64,000 bases of DNA from Nocardia fusca NBRC 14340 (GCF_001618425.1 NZ_BDCU01000050.1:103947-167946); one strand, 5' to 3'; positions 41,490 through 50,718 are shown, counted from the stretch's first letter. Numbers and translations are program-made. Notes: generated by a model not told the origin, from the sequence alone.

Positions 41490-42857
41490 TCAGGCCCCGT
41501 TGGTGGAGGTGCTGCGGGCGCGGCCCGAACGGGCCCGGCGACGCTCCGCCTGGAGGTCGGCGAGCTCCTGCTCGAGGATATCGGCCACCCGGAACTGGCC
41601 GGTGTCGTAGCCGTCGGAGGAGCGCACGACGTCGAGGAACTCGTCGGTCTCCTTGTCTCCGGACATCTTGCCCTTGGTCTCCCCGGAACCGTTCCTGGCG
41701 CCGTCGGAAGAACCCTTACCCAATCCCGAGAGCTTCTTGGGCTTGGTCACCGGGAGTTTGTCGGTGGTATCGGCGGTTTTCGTCGTGGCCGAGTCCCCTT
41801 CGAACAGGGGCGAATTGGCGGCCATCTCATCGAGCAGCGAACTGGTCCGCCCGATCAACCCGGAAGTGACCTCCGCCAGATCCCCCGACCGGCGTTTTCC
41901 CGTATCACCGCCCTTGCCGTCCGACCTGAAGGCCGGGCCACTCGATGCGGAACCCGATGCCTTCGTACCGCCCGGCTCCAGCGCGGCCGGTTTCGCCTCG
42001 GACGCGACGGCCGGGAGTTCGGTCGCCAGCTTCGCGTGATCGAGCCGCAGGCTCACCCGGGGCAGGTTGTTGCGGATCTGGTCCGCGGGGTCGGGCAGCA
42101 CGCGGACCTGTTCGGTGGCCCGCAGGATCGCCATACCGTAGCGACTGCTCGCCGCGTCGTGGATGAGCAGCGCGACACCGATCATCACCGGGGCGACCGC
42201 GTGCACGGCGGCGTCGTACCATTCGCCGAGTCTCAGATAGGGATAGGTGTTCAGTCCCACGGTCAGGGTGAGCAGCGCGATCTCCGCGGCGGCCACCTGT
42301 TTCCGGTTGTTGATCACCCCCCACTCCGCGACCTTGTTGGTGCCGATCATGATGATGATCAGGCAGACACTGATCATCGCTTCCAGCAGATAGCTGAACC
42401 AGAACAGCGGATCGGACGCACCGGTGGGGGCGATGTTCTGCTGCACGTTGACGGCCGACCAGAGCATCCCCGCACCGACCACACCGGCCAGCGCACGCAA
42501 CGACCAGGATCGATGCCGGTACAGCGACGCGAGTTTGGCGTGCGGGCTGGACTCCCGGCGCTGAGCGGCGATGGCTTTACGGGCGAGCAAGAGGTCGCGC
42601 ATATCCGCCTTCTCGATCTGCTCGGTGGTCTGCCTGGCCCGATCGTTGGCCGAGGCGACCGCTTGGATCTCCTTCCAGCGCTGCCCGCGCTCCTGTTCGC
42701 GGATGCGCTCGGCGAGCTCACGTTCGGCGCGTAGCTCCGATTCCGACAGTGCCTCGGTGAGGGCGGGGTCGAACTGGTAGGCCAGCCGGCCCCGCGCGTG
42801 TTCGACGCGCTGAGCCAGTTGCGTGACATCGTCCTCGAGTGGCGGTTCGACAGTCAT
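41490..42857 (-). CDS. Four-helix membrane protein, unrecognised
   Basis: The protein has 455 residues from the ATG at 42857, preceded by GGGAG at 5 nt; the frame is open further to 42944. An N-terminal coiled-coil-like region (about 15-115, rich in Glu/Arg) precedes four membrane helices. These include FWFSYLLEAMISVCLIIIMI and HAVAPVMIGVALLIHDAA. A polar cytoplasmic tail of about 200 residues ends in an Arg-rich segment. The layout recalls SpdB-type membrane proteins of actinobacterial mobile elements, but the match is weak and no transfer genes are nearby. Confidence 0.75.
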   Translation of the reverse strand: MTVEPPLEDDVTQLAQRVEHARGRLAYQFDPALTEALSESELRAERELAERIREQERGQRWKEIQAVASANDRARQTTEQIEKADMRDLLLARKAIAAQRRESSPHAKLASLYRHRSWSLRALAGVVGAGMLWSAVNVQQNIAPTGASDPLFWFSYLLEAMISVCLIIIMIGTNKVAEWGVINNRKQVAAAEIALLTLTVGLNTYPYLRLGEWYDAAVHAVAPVMIGVALLIHDAASSRYGMAILRATEQVRVLPDPADQIRNNLPRVSLRLDHAKLATELPAVASEAKPAALEPGGTKASGSASSGPAFRSDGKGGDTGKRRSGDLAEVTSGLIGRTSSLLDEMAANSPLFEGDSATTKTADTTDKLPVTKPKKLSGLGKGSSDGARNGSGETKGKMSGDKETDEFLDVVRSSDGYDTGQFRVADILEQELADLQAERRRARSGRARSTSTNGA

Positions 42858-43064
42858 TACGGCTCCCGCCTCGGGTGATTCGATGGCAGACAAGTAGTCA
42901 CGCCGGGGTACGGTACCGCGCTTTGCTCCGCGATGCATCGTCACGGTCGAAACAAGCGAATTCCGTGGGTGTTCACAGGCTGTTCACGAGTTCCCCGGGC
43001 GGCCCGGCGTTTCCACGTCCGCGGGCACGCGTCACGCCCCGGCGACGGCTGCCGGCGTGGCCGC

Positions 43065-43943
43065 TCACAGGCCGTCCAGGGTGGTCAGGACCGCTTTCAC
43101 CACGGGACGCGCCTCGGGGACCGGAGCGAGCGGATACACATGGAACAGGCCGGGTTCGGCGACGAGACGCACACGCCCGGCGGTACGTTCGGCGAACGCG
43201 CGCGCGTCGGGGTACAGGATGTCGTGCGTGCCGACGAAGAGATCCGTTTCCGGTAGCCCGTCCACCGGACCGTTGATCGGGCTGAGTTCCGGCAGCCCGA
43301 GGTCGTCCCCGCCGGCCCAGACGCGTCCCGCTTCGAGCAGACCGGGGCGCGCCAGCCACGGGTCGTCCGCCTGCACCCGGTCGATCTCCGGCGCGGACAG
43401 GCGCATATCGAGACACGGCGCGAACAGGATCAGCCGCGCCGGGCCGGGCAGTCCGGCATCCGGCAGCGCCTGGGCGAGCAGCAGCGCCAAGGTGCCACCG
43501 GCGGAATCCCCGGCGAGCACCACCCGCCCGGGATCCACCGCACCGATCACCTCTCGGTACACCGCGAGCAGATACGGCCGCGCCGACCGGTAGGTATACC
43601 GCGGAGCCAGCGGATAGACCGGCACCTCGACCCGGTGCCCGGCCGTGACGAGCCGATCGATGAACCGCCAGTGCCACCAGCTGATCTCCCGGAAGAAGCT
43701 ACCGCCGTGCAGATAGATCACGACCTTCCCGGACTCCGGCGCCGTCCGGGGTGTCACGCGGTAGCAGGGGAAGCCGTCGACGAGGCGGTCTTCGACCCGG
43801 TGCCGGCGCCGCAGCCGCCGCGGCGGGAGGTGGGTGCCGGCGGGTTCGGCCATGGCGATCCGGGCCTTCTCCGCGGTCGCCATACCGCGTCGACGGGTGA
43901 CCCGCAGGAACACCGACAGCGCCCGGGCGCGGCGACTGACCAT
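43065..43943 (-). CDS. Alpha/beta hydrolase, hormone-sensitive lipase type
   Basis: The 292-residue protein starts at ATG 43943 with GGAGGGAGA upstream. The oxyanion motif is YLHGGSFF, and the nucleophile elbow is GDSAGG. The catalytic Asp and His are probably in VGTHDILYPDA and GLFHVYPL. These are features of the HSL (Abhydrolase_3) group, acting on short acyl esters. It is monocistronic. Confidence 0.9.
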   Translation of the reverse strand: MVSRRARALSVFLRVTRRRGMATAEKARIAMAEPAGTHLPPRRLRRRHRVEDRLVDGFPCYRVTPRTAPESGKVVIYLHGGSFFREISWWHWRFIDRLVTAGHRVEVPVYPLAPRYTYRSARPYLLAVYREVIGAVDPGRVVLAGDSAGGTLALLLAQALPDAGLPGPARLILFAPCLDMRLSAPEIDRVQADDPWLARPGLLEAGRVWAGGDDLGLPELSPINGPVDGLPETDLFVGTHDILYPDARAFAERTAGRVRLVAEPGLFHVYPLAPVPEARPVVKAVLTTLDGL

Positions 43944-44051
43944 GAATGTCTTCTCCCTCCGTATCCGCCCGCCGGACGGAACCGGGCCGGGCCCGGCTCT
44001 CCGGAGCATATTCCGATGCGTCCACCGGCGCGGGCGCGTTACCTTCGTCGC

Positions 44052-44444
44052 ATGTGCGAGGACAGGTCATACCGGTACCGGACGCACTACGTCTGCCCCG
44101 CGTGCCGGATATCGCAGAAACGCTGGAGTCGCCGGCCCGGGGCGGATCCACGTTCGGCCGTGCGGTACGGTTGCCCCCGTTGTGGATTCGAAATGTACTG
44201 CGCCGGACCGGACTTCGCCGCACCCGGACGAAACGACCGCGCTACCTGGTCGGTGGTCGCCGCGGTCCTGAGCGCCGGTGTGCGATACGACGGCTACGAC
44301 AGCTGCGGATGCGGCCGGGATCGGAAATTCCGTCCGCGCACCCGCGCCGAACTCCGGGCCCGCCGCGAGTACGCAGCGCGGCACGAGCTACCGCTGGCCG
44401 ACGCCCTGTCCCGGCGCGACCCCTGGCGCGCCTCCCCGCGGTAG
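44052..44444 (+). CDS. Zinc-ribbon-like small protein
   Basis: The 130-residue protein starts at ATG 44052. Two C-x2-C knuckles (Cys15/Cys18 and Cys41/Cys44, 22 residues apart) form a likely zinc ribbon, and C-x-C (85/87) follows. The rest is Arg/Tyr-rich. I do not recognise a family. It may bind nucleic acid, as many zinc ribbons do. Confidence 0.65.
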   Translation: MCEDRSYRYRTHYVCPACRISQKRWSRRPGADPRSAVRYGCPRCGFEMYCAGPDFAAPGRNDRATWSVVAAVLSAGVRYDGYDSCGCGRDRKFRPRTRAELRARREYAARHELPLADALSRRDPWRASPR

Positions 44445-44458
44445 TGGCCGAACCTAGG

Positions 44459-44509
44459 GCACCGGCCGGAAACGCCGGTGCTCACCCGCCGTGGCGGCAG
44501 GTGAGCACC
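44459..44509. terminator. Two overlapping alternative hairpins, bidirectional terminator
   Basis: GCACCGGC-N7-GCCGGTGC (44459-44481) and GGTGCTCACC-N13-GGTGAGCACC (44477-44509) are both perfect. They share bases 44477-44481, so they cannot both form. They lie between the converging zinc-ribbon gene and der. Confidence 0.65.
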
Positions 44510-44513
44510 GGAT

Positions 44514-45941
44514 TCACTTCTTGGCGCGCTTCTCCCGGATCCGGACCGAGATCCGCACCGGCGACCCGTCGAACCCGAACTCCTCGCGCAGCCGCCGCTC
44601 CAGGAACCGGCGATAACCGGCCTCCAGGAACCCGGTGGTGAACAGGACGAAGGTCGGTGGCCTGGTAGTGGCCTGGGTGGCGAAGAGCACCCGGGGCAGC
44701 CGCCCGCCGCGCATGGGCGGCGGTGTCGCGGCGACCACCTCTTTCAACCAGGTGTTCAGGCGGCCGGTCGAAATCCGTTTGTCCCAGGATTCCAGCGCGG
44801 TCTCCATGGCCGGGACGAGCTTCTGCACCGCCCGGCCCGTATGCGCGGAGATATTGACCCGCTGCGCCCACGGCACCCGCACCAGATCGCGATCGACCTC
44901 GCGCTCGAGTTGGAGACGGCGGTCCTCGTCCACCAGATCCCATTTGTTGAACGCCAGCACCAGGGCCCGCCCGGAGTCGGCGACCAGGCTGATCACCCGC
45001 AGATCCTGTTCGGTGATGGGCTGCGCGGCGTCGATCAGCATGATCGCCACCTCGGAGGCCTCCAGCGCCGATTTGGTGCGCAACGAAGCGTAGTACTCGG
45101 TACCGCTGGCATTGGCGACCTTGCGCCGCAGCCCCGCGGTATCGACGAAACGCCAGACCTTGCCGCCCAGTTCCACCAGCGAATCGACCGGATCGACGGT
45201 CGTGCCGGCGATATCGTGCACCACCGACCGCTCGTCACCGCTCAGCTTGTTCAGCAGGCTCGATTTACCGACGTTCGGTTTCCCGACCAGCGCCACCCGG
45301 CGCGGCCCGCCGCCGGGCCCGCCGAGTTCCCGCGGGGTCTCCGGCAGCACTTCGAGCACATCGTCGAGCAGGTCACCGGTCCCGCGGCCGTGCGCGGCGG
45401 AGACCATACGCGGCTCCCCGAGCCCCAGCGACCACAGCGCCGCCGCATCGGCCTCCAGGCGCTGGTCGTCGACCTTGTTGGCGACCAGGATGACCGGTGT
45501 CTTCGCCCGCCGCAGCACCTTCACGGCGGCCTCGTCGGTGGCGGTCGCGCCGACCACCGCGTCGACCACCAGCACAATGGCATCGGCGGTGTTCATGGCG
45601 AGTTCGGCCTGCCGCGCCACCGACTGCTGCAGTCCCTTGGCGTCCGGTTCCCAGCCGCCGGTGTCCTGCACCCAGAAACGGCGGCCCGCCCAGTTGGCCT
45701 CGTAGGAGACCCGGTCCCGGGTCACCCCCGGCACATCCTCGACCACGGCTTCGCGGCGGCCCAGAATGCGGTTCACCAGTGTCGATTTACCGACATTCGG
45801 GCGGCCGACCACGGCCAGGGTGGGCATCGGCACATGATCGGCGGCCTCGGCGTCACCGGCGAGATCGGTGAGCTCCCAATCCGATTCGTCGCTCCAGACG
45901 CCGTCGCCGGCAAGTACGTCACTCACGGTGTCCCCGCTCAT
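44514..45941 (-). CDS. der: Ribosome biogenesis GTPase Der (EngA)
   Basis: The 475-residue protein has two GTPase domains in tandem. G1 motifs are GRPNVGKSTLVN and GKPNVGKSSLLN; G4 motifs are ANKVD and FNKWD. A C-terminal KH-like domain follows. It acts in 50S ribosome assembly. The N-terminus has a short extension, as usual in actinobacteria. It overlaps cmk by ATGA and ends the operon. Confidence 0.97.
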   Translation of the reverse strand: MSGDTVSDVLAGDGVWSDESDWELTDLAGDAEAADHVPMPTLAVVGRPNVGKSTLVNRILGRREAVVEDVPGVTRDRVSYEANWAGRRFWVQDTGGWEPDAKGLQQSVARQAELAMNTADAIVLVVDAVVGATATDEAAVKVLRRAKTPVILVANKVDDQRLEADAAALWSLGLGEPRMVSAAHGRGTGDLLDDVLEVLPETPRELGGPGGGPRRVALVGKPNVGKSSLLNKLSGDERSVVHDIAGTTVDPVDSLVELGGKVWRFVDTAGLRRKVANASGTEYYASLRTKSALEASEVAIMLIDAAQPITEQDLRVISLVADSGRALVLAFNKWDLVDEDRRLQLEREVDRDLVRVPWAQRVNISAHTGRAVQKLVPAMETALESWDKRISTGRLNTWLKEVVAATPPPMRGGRLPRVLFATQATTRPPTFVLFTTGFLEAGYRRFLERRLREEFGFDGSPVRISVRIREKRAKK

Positions 45942-46705
45942 CCGGCAACTCCCCGGCTGCGCGCCGCGGCACGATCCCGCGGCCGGTCCAACTGCCGGCC
46001 GACCTCGCGGTACAGCTCCTCGATGGTCTCGTCCATGGTCAGTTCGCTGGTGTCGACCTGCACCGCGTCCTCGGCCCGCCGCAGCGGCGATACCGCACGC
46101 GTCGAATCGAGGCGGTCACGGCGCTCCACATCGGCGAGCACCCCGGCATAGTCGTCCCCACGGCCCTCGGCGATGTTCTGCTGATTACGCCGATGGGCGC
46201 GCGCCTGCGCGGACGCGGTCAGGTAGATCTTGGCGTCGGCGTCGGGCAGGACGGTGGTGCCGATATCGCGGCCCTCGACCACGATCCGGCCCGCGCTCAC
46301 CGCGATCTCGCGCTGCAGCGCCACCAGTTGCTCCCGGACCTCCGGCACCGCCGAGACGGCCGATACCGCCGCGGTGACCTCGGATCCGCGGATCTCGGTA
46401 CGCACATCGTCACCGTCGAGTTCGATCAGTTCCCGTTCGGGATCGGTACCGATCCGCAACGGCATATCGGTGACCGTCGCGGCCACCGCGGCGGAATCCG
46501 CCGGGTCGACCCCCGCACGCAGCACCTGCAGCGTGGCGACCCGGTACATGGCGCCGGTATCGAGGTAGCGGGCCGAAAGCCGCGCCGCCAGCCGCCGCGA
46601 CACACTGGACTTACCGGTCCCCGAAGGACCGTCCATCGCGACGACCAGGGACCGGTCGCGGGCCGGATCCACGACGACCCCCACCGGAGCTTCCACACCG
46701 TTCAC
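45938..46705 (-). CDS. cmk: Cytidylate kinase
   Basis: The 255-residue protein has the P-loop GPSGTGKSS near residue 26, the CMP-binding region ARYLDTGAMYR and the LID-like EGRDIGTTVLPDA. It phosphorylates CMP/dCMP with ATP. Both ends overlap neighbours by ATGA. Confidence 0.96.
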   Translation of the reverse strand: MNGVEAPVGVVVDPARDRSLVVAMDGPSGTGKSSVSRRLAARLSARYLDTGAMYRVATLQVLRAGVDPADSAAVAATVTDMPLRIGTDPERELIELDGDDVRTEIRGSEVTAAVSAVSAVPEVREQLVALQREIAVSAGRIVVEGRDIGTTVLPDADAKIYLTASAQARAHRRNQQNIAEGRGDDYAGVLADVERRDRLDSTRAVSPLRRAEDAVQVDTSELTMDETIEELYREVGRQLDRPRDRAAARSRGVAG

Positions 46706-48006
46706 AAAGACACCGCCTCGTAGAGTTTGCCGATTTCATCGCGCCCCAGCACGCGTAGCGTGCCCGGACGCTGGTCGTTCAGGACGACCGGGCCGATATG
46801 GGTGCGGACGAGCCTGGTCACCGGGTGCCCGACCGCGTCCAGCAGCCGCCGCACGATATGTTTGCGCCCCTCGTGCAACACCACTTTCACCAGGGAACGT
46901 CCCGCGTCGACCTCGAGCACCTGGAAGCGGTCCACCTTGGCCGGTCCGTCGTCGAGCTCCACGCCCTCACGCAGGATCTTGCCGATCGAACGGTGCACTT
47001 CGCCCTGCACGGTCGCCAGGTAGGTCTTGGACACCTCGTAGGAGGGGTGCATCAGCCGGTGCGCGAGGTCACCGTCATTGGTGAGTAGCAGCAACCCCTC
47101 GGTATCGGCGTCCAACCGGCCGACATGGAACAACCGCTGCCCGGCCGCGACCCGCTCGGCGACGATATCGCCGACACAGGGCCGGCCCAGATCGTCGGAC
47201 ATGGTGGACTGCCAGCCCTTGGGCTTGTTCAGGGCCAGGTGCACCAGTTCCTCGCGCACCACCACCCGGGTCCCGTCCACCCGCACCACGGCGTTCTCCG
47301 GGTCGATGCGCAGGCCCTGCTCGCGCACGATGATGCCGTCGACCTCGACGCGGCCCTGCTCGATCATCTCCTCGGCGGCCCGGCGCGAAGCCACCCCGGC
47401 CTTGGCCAGCACCTTCTGCAGGCGTTCACCCTCGCCCCAGGGCAACTTCTCGTGACCGGATTCACCCGATTCCACATGCTGATGCCGAGCCGGTTTCGCA
47501 TTGTTCAGCTGCGGGGCGCTGCTCCCGGAACGAGCGCTCTGGGTCTTGCGGGCCGTACCGCCGCCCGGGCGGCCGCCGGCCCGCGATCCGGCGGCGCCAC
47601 TCCGGCCCGCCGCCGTCGAGCCGCCACGGCCCGTCCCCGCGGAACCACCGCGACCCGCGCCGGCCGATCCGGTCCGGGCCGATCCCGCGGGGCCACCGCG
47701 ACCCGTCCCGCCCGAACCCGCCCGGCCCGGGGTCGCGAAGTCACCGCGACCACCGGCGGTGCGGGCGCCGCGTCCTCCGGACGACGATTCCGCACTTGCG
47801 GGACGCCCGGAACGCGGCAGCTGGTCACTGCGGGCCCCCCGTTCGGAACTTCGCGGCCCCCCGGTACGGCCGGTGCGGGGCGTATCACTGCCACCGCGGC
47901 GGGCGTCCCCGGTACGGGGGGCGCCGCGGCCGCGACCGGCCCGGCCGGCCTGGTCGCCACTTTTCCTACGATCCGGTATGCCATCTCGGCGAGCGGGTGT
48001 TTTCAC
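46702..48006 (-). CDS. rluB: 23S rRNA pseudouridine synthase RluB with RG-rich tail
   Basis: The 434-residue protein has an N-terminal tail of about 185 residues made of Arg, Gly, Ser, Ala and Thr repeats. This is longer than needed by the enzyme. An S4 domain follows (ERLQKVLAKAGVASRRAAEEMI), then the RsuA/RluB catalytic domain with Asp in GRLDADTEGLLLLTNDGDL. It modifies 23S rRNA. The tail probably binds RNA non-specifically. It overlaps cmk (ATGA) and starts 9 nt after scpB ends. Confidence 0.93.
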   Translation of the reverse strand: MKTPARRDGIPDRRKSGDQAGRAGRGRGAPRTGDARRGGSDTPRTGRTGGPRSSERGARSDQLPRSGRPASAESSSGGRGARTAGGRGDFATPGRAGSGGTGRGGPAGSARTGSAGAGRGGSAGTGRGGSTAAGRSGAAGSRAGGRPGGGTARKTQSARSGSSAPQLNNAKPARHQHVESGESGHEKLPWGEGERLQKVLAKAGVASRRAAEEMIEQGRVEVDGIIVREQGLRIDPENAVVRVDGTRVVVREELVHLALNKPKGWQSTMSDDLGRPCVGDIVAERVAAGQRLFHVGRLDADTEGLLLLTNDGDLAHRLMHPSYEVSKTYLATVQGEVHRSIGKILREGVELDDGPAKVDRFQVLEVDAGRSLVKVVLHEGRKHIVRRLLDAVGHPVTRLVRTHIGPVVLNDQRPGTLRVLGRDEIGKLYEAVSL

Positions 48007-48015
48007 GTTTTCCTG

Positions 48016-48672
48016 TCAATCCTCGGCGCCGAGTTTCAGATCCTCCTCGGCGGGTTTTCGCAGCCTGGTGTAGCGGGGGTCCGTCTCCAGACTGTCGTTG
48101 ATCTCATCGATCAGGTCCACCCCCGGCAACAGGGGCGCCAATGGCGGCAGATCGCTCAGCGACGCCAATCCGATCCGTTCCAGGAACAGTTCGGTGGTGC
48201 CGTACAGCGTGCCGTTGGTTTCCGGGTCGGTGCCCGCCTCGGTGATCAATCCCCTGGCCAGCAGGGTGCGCATCACACCGTCGACGTTGACACCGCGCAC
48301 CGCGCTGACCCGAGCCCGGGTCACCGGCTGACGGTATGCCACCACCGCCAGCGTCTCCAGAGCCGCCCGGGTCAACTTCGACCGGGCGCCGTCGAGCAAC
48401 ATACGCTCCACATACGGTGCGTACTCGCTGCGAGTATAGAAGCGCCACCCGTCCCCGGCGAAACGCAGATCGATTCCGCTGCGCCGGGCGGCCAGTTCCG
48501 CCGACATCTCCCGCAGGGTGCGCTCCACCCGCTGCGGGGTCTCCTCCAGCGCGGTGGCCAGCTGCTCCACCGGCGCCGGAGTGTCCACCACGAGCAGCAA
48601 CGCCTCGAGTGCGGCCCGGAATTCGTCGTCGTCCAACGGCTCGAGCGCGATATCGGTCACAGCCTCGGTCAT
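48016..48672 (-). CDS. scpB: Segregation and condensation protein B
   Basis: The 218-residue protein has paired winged-helix domains: EFRAALEALLLVVDTPAPVEQLA, then LTRAALETLAVVAYRQPVTRARV with the family signature V-x-G-V-N. GGAGGAC precedes the ATG at 48672. It works with ScpA and SMC in chromosome organisation. A 51-codon ORF stands between it and scpA. Confidence 0.95.
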   Translation of the reverse strand: MTEAVTDIALEPLDDDEFRAALEALLLVVDTPAPVEQLATALEETPQRVERTLREMSAELAARRSGIDLRFAGDGWRFYTRSEYAPYVERMLLDGARSKLTRAALETLAVVAYRQPVTRARVSAVRGVNVDGVMRTLLARGLITEAGTDPETNGTLYGTTELFLERIGLASLSDLPPLAPLLPGVDLIDEINDSLETDPRYTRLRKPAEEDLKLGAED

Positions 48673-48824
48673 GCTCTGTCCTCCACGTACGTGCGAGAGC
48701 CCGATTTGGTCACGCTGCGCTCCCGCCTTCCGGTCCCGGCTCGTTCGTGCTCTGTCCGCCGCGGGCGCGTGGCGGCTCCCGCGCGGCCGTGTTGCACCTC
48801 CGCCTCCGGGCCCGACTCGCTCAT
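48669..48824 (-). CDS. 51-residue ORF coupled between scpA and scpB
   Basis: The ATG at 48822-48824 overlaps the scpA stop as ATGA, and the TGA at 48669-48671 overlaps the scpB start as ATGA. The frame has no internal stop. AGAGGA, inside the last scpA codons, is 8 nt before the start. The product is hydrophilic and very basic (begins MSESGPEAEVQ, ends SRTYVEDRA), with many Arg and no recognised domain. It may be a real small protein or a translational relay that carries ribosomes from scpA to scpB. Confidence 0.5.
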   Translation of the reverse strand: MSESGPEAEVQHGRAGAATRPRRTEHERAGTGRRERSVTKSGSRTYVEDRA

Positions 48825-49726
48825 CCGTAGTCCTCTTCTATGGTCACCGGCACGGCACCGCCGTGCTCGTCGTCGCCGATCCAGCGCACGGCGAGCGGGC
48901 CCAGCGGGTCGGGCTGGTCGAACTCGATCGTCTTACCCCGATACAGCTCGAGCAACGCCAGGAACCGCGCCACGATCTGGATCGGCGCCGCGCAATCGGC
49001 CACCAGGTCGGCGAACGTGGCCCAGACCCCCACGCCCCGGGCGCGCAGCCGTTCCAGCACGAGCGTCGCCTGCTCCGCCACCGATATCGCATGCGCGTGC
49101 AGGTGGTCCAGGCCCACGGTCGGCACCGGCCGCGGCCGGAACGCCGCCGCCGCGATCTCGGCGAAACCGGCCGCGTCCACCCCGAGGGTGACCTCCGGCA
49201 GCAGACTCGCGAACCGCTCCTCCAACCCGACACTGCGCGGATACCGGCGCAGCGCGGCCGCCTCCAGTTCCGCTAGCAACTCGGCGACCTGCTTGAACGC
49301 CCGATACTGCAGCAGCCGGGCGAACAGCAGATCCCGGGCCTCGAGCAACTCCAGATCGTCGGGGTCGGTCACCTCGCCCGAGGGCAGCAGCCGTGCCGCC
49401 TTCAGATCGAGCAGGGTCGCCGCCACCACCAGGAACTCGGTGGTCTGATCCAGGATCTTGTCCGTGCGCAGCGAATTGCCCGGCTGGTTCAACGCGGCGG
49501 TCAATGCCTTGGTGTAGGCGATGAACTCGTCGGTGACCTTGTGCAGCGCCACCTCGGTCACATCGAGACGGCGTTGCGAGATCAGCTGGAGCAGCAGGTC
49601 GAACGGGCCCTCGAAATTGCTCAACCGCAGATGGAAACCGGACTTCTCCGCTGCCGCACCCGCCGGATCCGCGGGTGCGGCGGGTGCGTTGCTCGTCGAC
49701 GATGCCGGCCGGGGCGGCCCGCTCAC
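48821..49726 (-). CDS. scpA: Segregation and condensation protein A
   Basis: The 301-residue protein starts at the GTG in the GTGA overlap with parA at 49726. The kleisin N-domain has FHLRLSNFEGPFDLLLQLI, followed by the family helix TEFLVVAATLLDLKAARLLP. The C-terminal winged helix ends in VTIEEDYG. It bridges SMC heads. The first 30 residues are a disordered Ala/Pro-rich extension. Confidence 0.95.
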   Translation of the reverse strand: MSGPPRPASSTSNAPAAPADPAGAAAEKSGFHLRLSNFEGPFDLLLQLISQRRLDVTEVALHKVTDEFIAYTKALTAALNQPGNSLRTDKILDQTTEFLVVAATLLDLKAARLLPSGEVTDPDDLELLEARDLLFARLLQYRAFKQVAELLAELEAAALRRYPRSVGLEERFASLLPEVTLGVDAAGFAEIAAAAFRPRPVPTVGLDHLHAHAISVAEQATLVLERLRARGVGVWATFADLVADCAAPIQIVARFLALLELYRGKTIEFDQPDPLGPLAVRWIGDDEHGGAVPVTIEEDYG

Positions 49727-50661
49727 CGCCCGGACCGGTGGATGACTTCCCGTGCCATCGCCCGATACGCCTCGGCGCCACTGGATTTCGGCGCCCACGT
49801 GGTGATCGGTTCACCGGCGACGCTGGCATCCGGGAACCGGACCGTCCGCGCGATCGCGGTGTCGTAGACGAGTTCCCCGAAGACCTCCACCACCCGCGCC
49901 ATCACCTGGCGGGAATGCAGCAACCGGGCGTCGAACATGGTCACCACGATGCCGTACAGGCTCAGCCGCGGATTCAGCCGGTCCCGGACCTTTTCCACGG
50001 TGTCGTTGAGCAGGGCCAGCCCACGCAACGAGAAGTACTCACATTCCATCGGGATGATCACCCCGTCGGAGCAGGCGAGCGCGTTCACGGTGAGCAGACC
50101 GAGCGACGGCTGGCAATCGATGAGGATGTAGTCGTAACGGTCGCGGATCGGTTCCAGCGCACGGCCCAGCGACTGCTCGCGGCCGACCTCGTTCACCAAC
50201 TGGATCTCGGCCGCCGACAGGTCGATATTGCTGGGCAGCAGATCCAGATTCTCGACCTTGGTCTGCATGAGCACGTCGTCGGCGCTCACCGGCGCCCCGA
50301 TGAGCAGATTGTGCACGGTCAGGTCCAGATCGTGGTGTGCCACACCCAGACCCGCCGACAGCGCGCCCTGCGGATCGAGATCCACCAGCAGTACCCGGCG
50401 TCCGTATTCGGCCAGCGCCGCCCCCAGATTGATCGTCGACGTGGTCTTACCCACCCCGCCTTTCTGATTGCACATCGCCACGATGAGCGCATTGCCCTCG
50501 TGCGACGGCTCGGGCGGATCCGGGACCGCACGCAGGGGCCGCCCCGTCGGCCCGAGCGCAGCGTCGGCAGGAACGGGTTCGGGGCCCGCGCCCCACACAG
50601 ACGCGGCGCGATCGTCGCTCTCGGCGCCCTTGGGCGAGTCCGCCGATCCGGCTGTCGTCAC
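49723..50661 (-). CDS. parA: ParA/Soj family ATPase
   Basis: The 312-residue protein starts at the GTG at 50661 with AAGGAG 9 nt before it. The deviant Walker A CNQKGGVGKTTSTINLG begins near residue 68. Walker B is YILIDCQPSLG, and the arginine-finger region contains MVARVVEVFGELVYDTAI-like sequence. It is the segregation ATPase next to scpA in this order (Rv1708 in M. tuberculosis), separate from the oriC ParA. Confidence 0.94.
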   Translation of the reverse strand: MTTAGSADSPKGAESDDRAASVWGAGPEPVPADAALGPTGRPLRAVPDPPEPSHEGNALIVAMCNQKGGVGKTTSTINLGAALAEYGRRVLLVDLDPQGALSAGLGVAHHDLDLTVHNLLIGAPVSADDVLMQTKVENLDLLPSNIDLSAAEIQLVNEVGREQSLGRALEPIRDRYDYILIDCQPSLGLLTVNALACSDGVIIPMECEYFSLRGLALLNDTVEKVRDRLNPRLSLYGIVVTMFDARLLHSRQVMARVVEVFGELVYDTAIARTVRFPDASVAGEPITTWAPKSSGAEAYRAMAREVIHRSGR

Positions 50662-50698
50662 GATCCGCTGCTCCTTATACGTTCCTACCTGTCCGTCA

Positions 50699-50718
50699 CC
50701 TCGTAGAGCGTAACGAGG
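50699..50718. promoter_or_regulatory. Inverted repeat in the parA leader region
   Basis: CCTCGT (50699-50704) and ACGAGG (50713-50718) are perfect arms with an 8-nt spacer, about 38 nt before the parA start, in the 199-nt gap after xerD. It is a candidate operator or leader hairpin. Confidence 0.35.
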
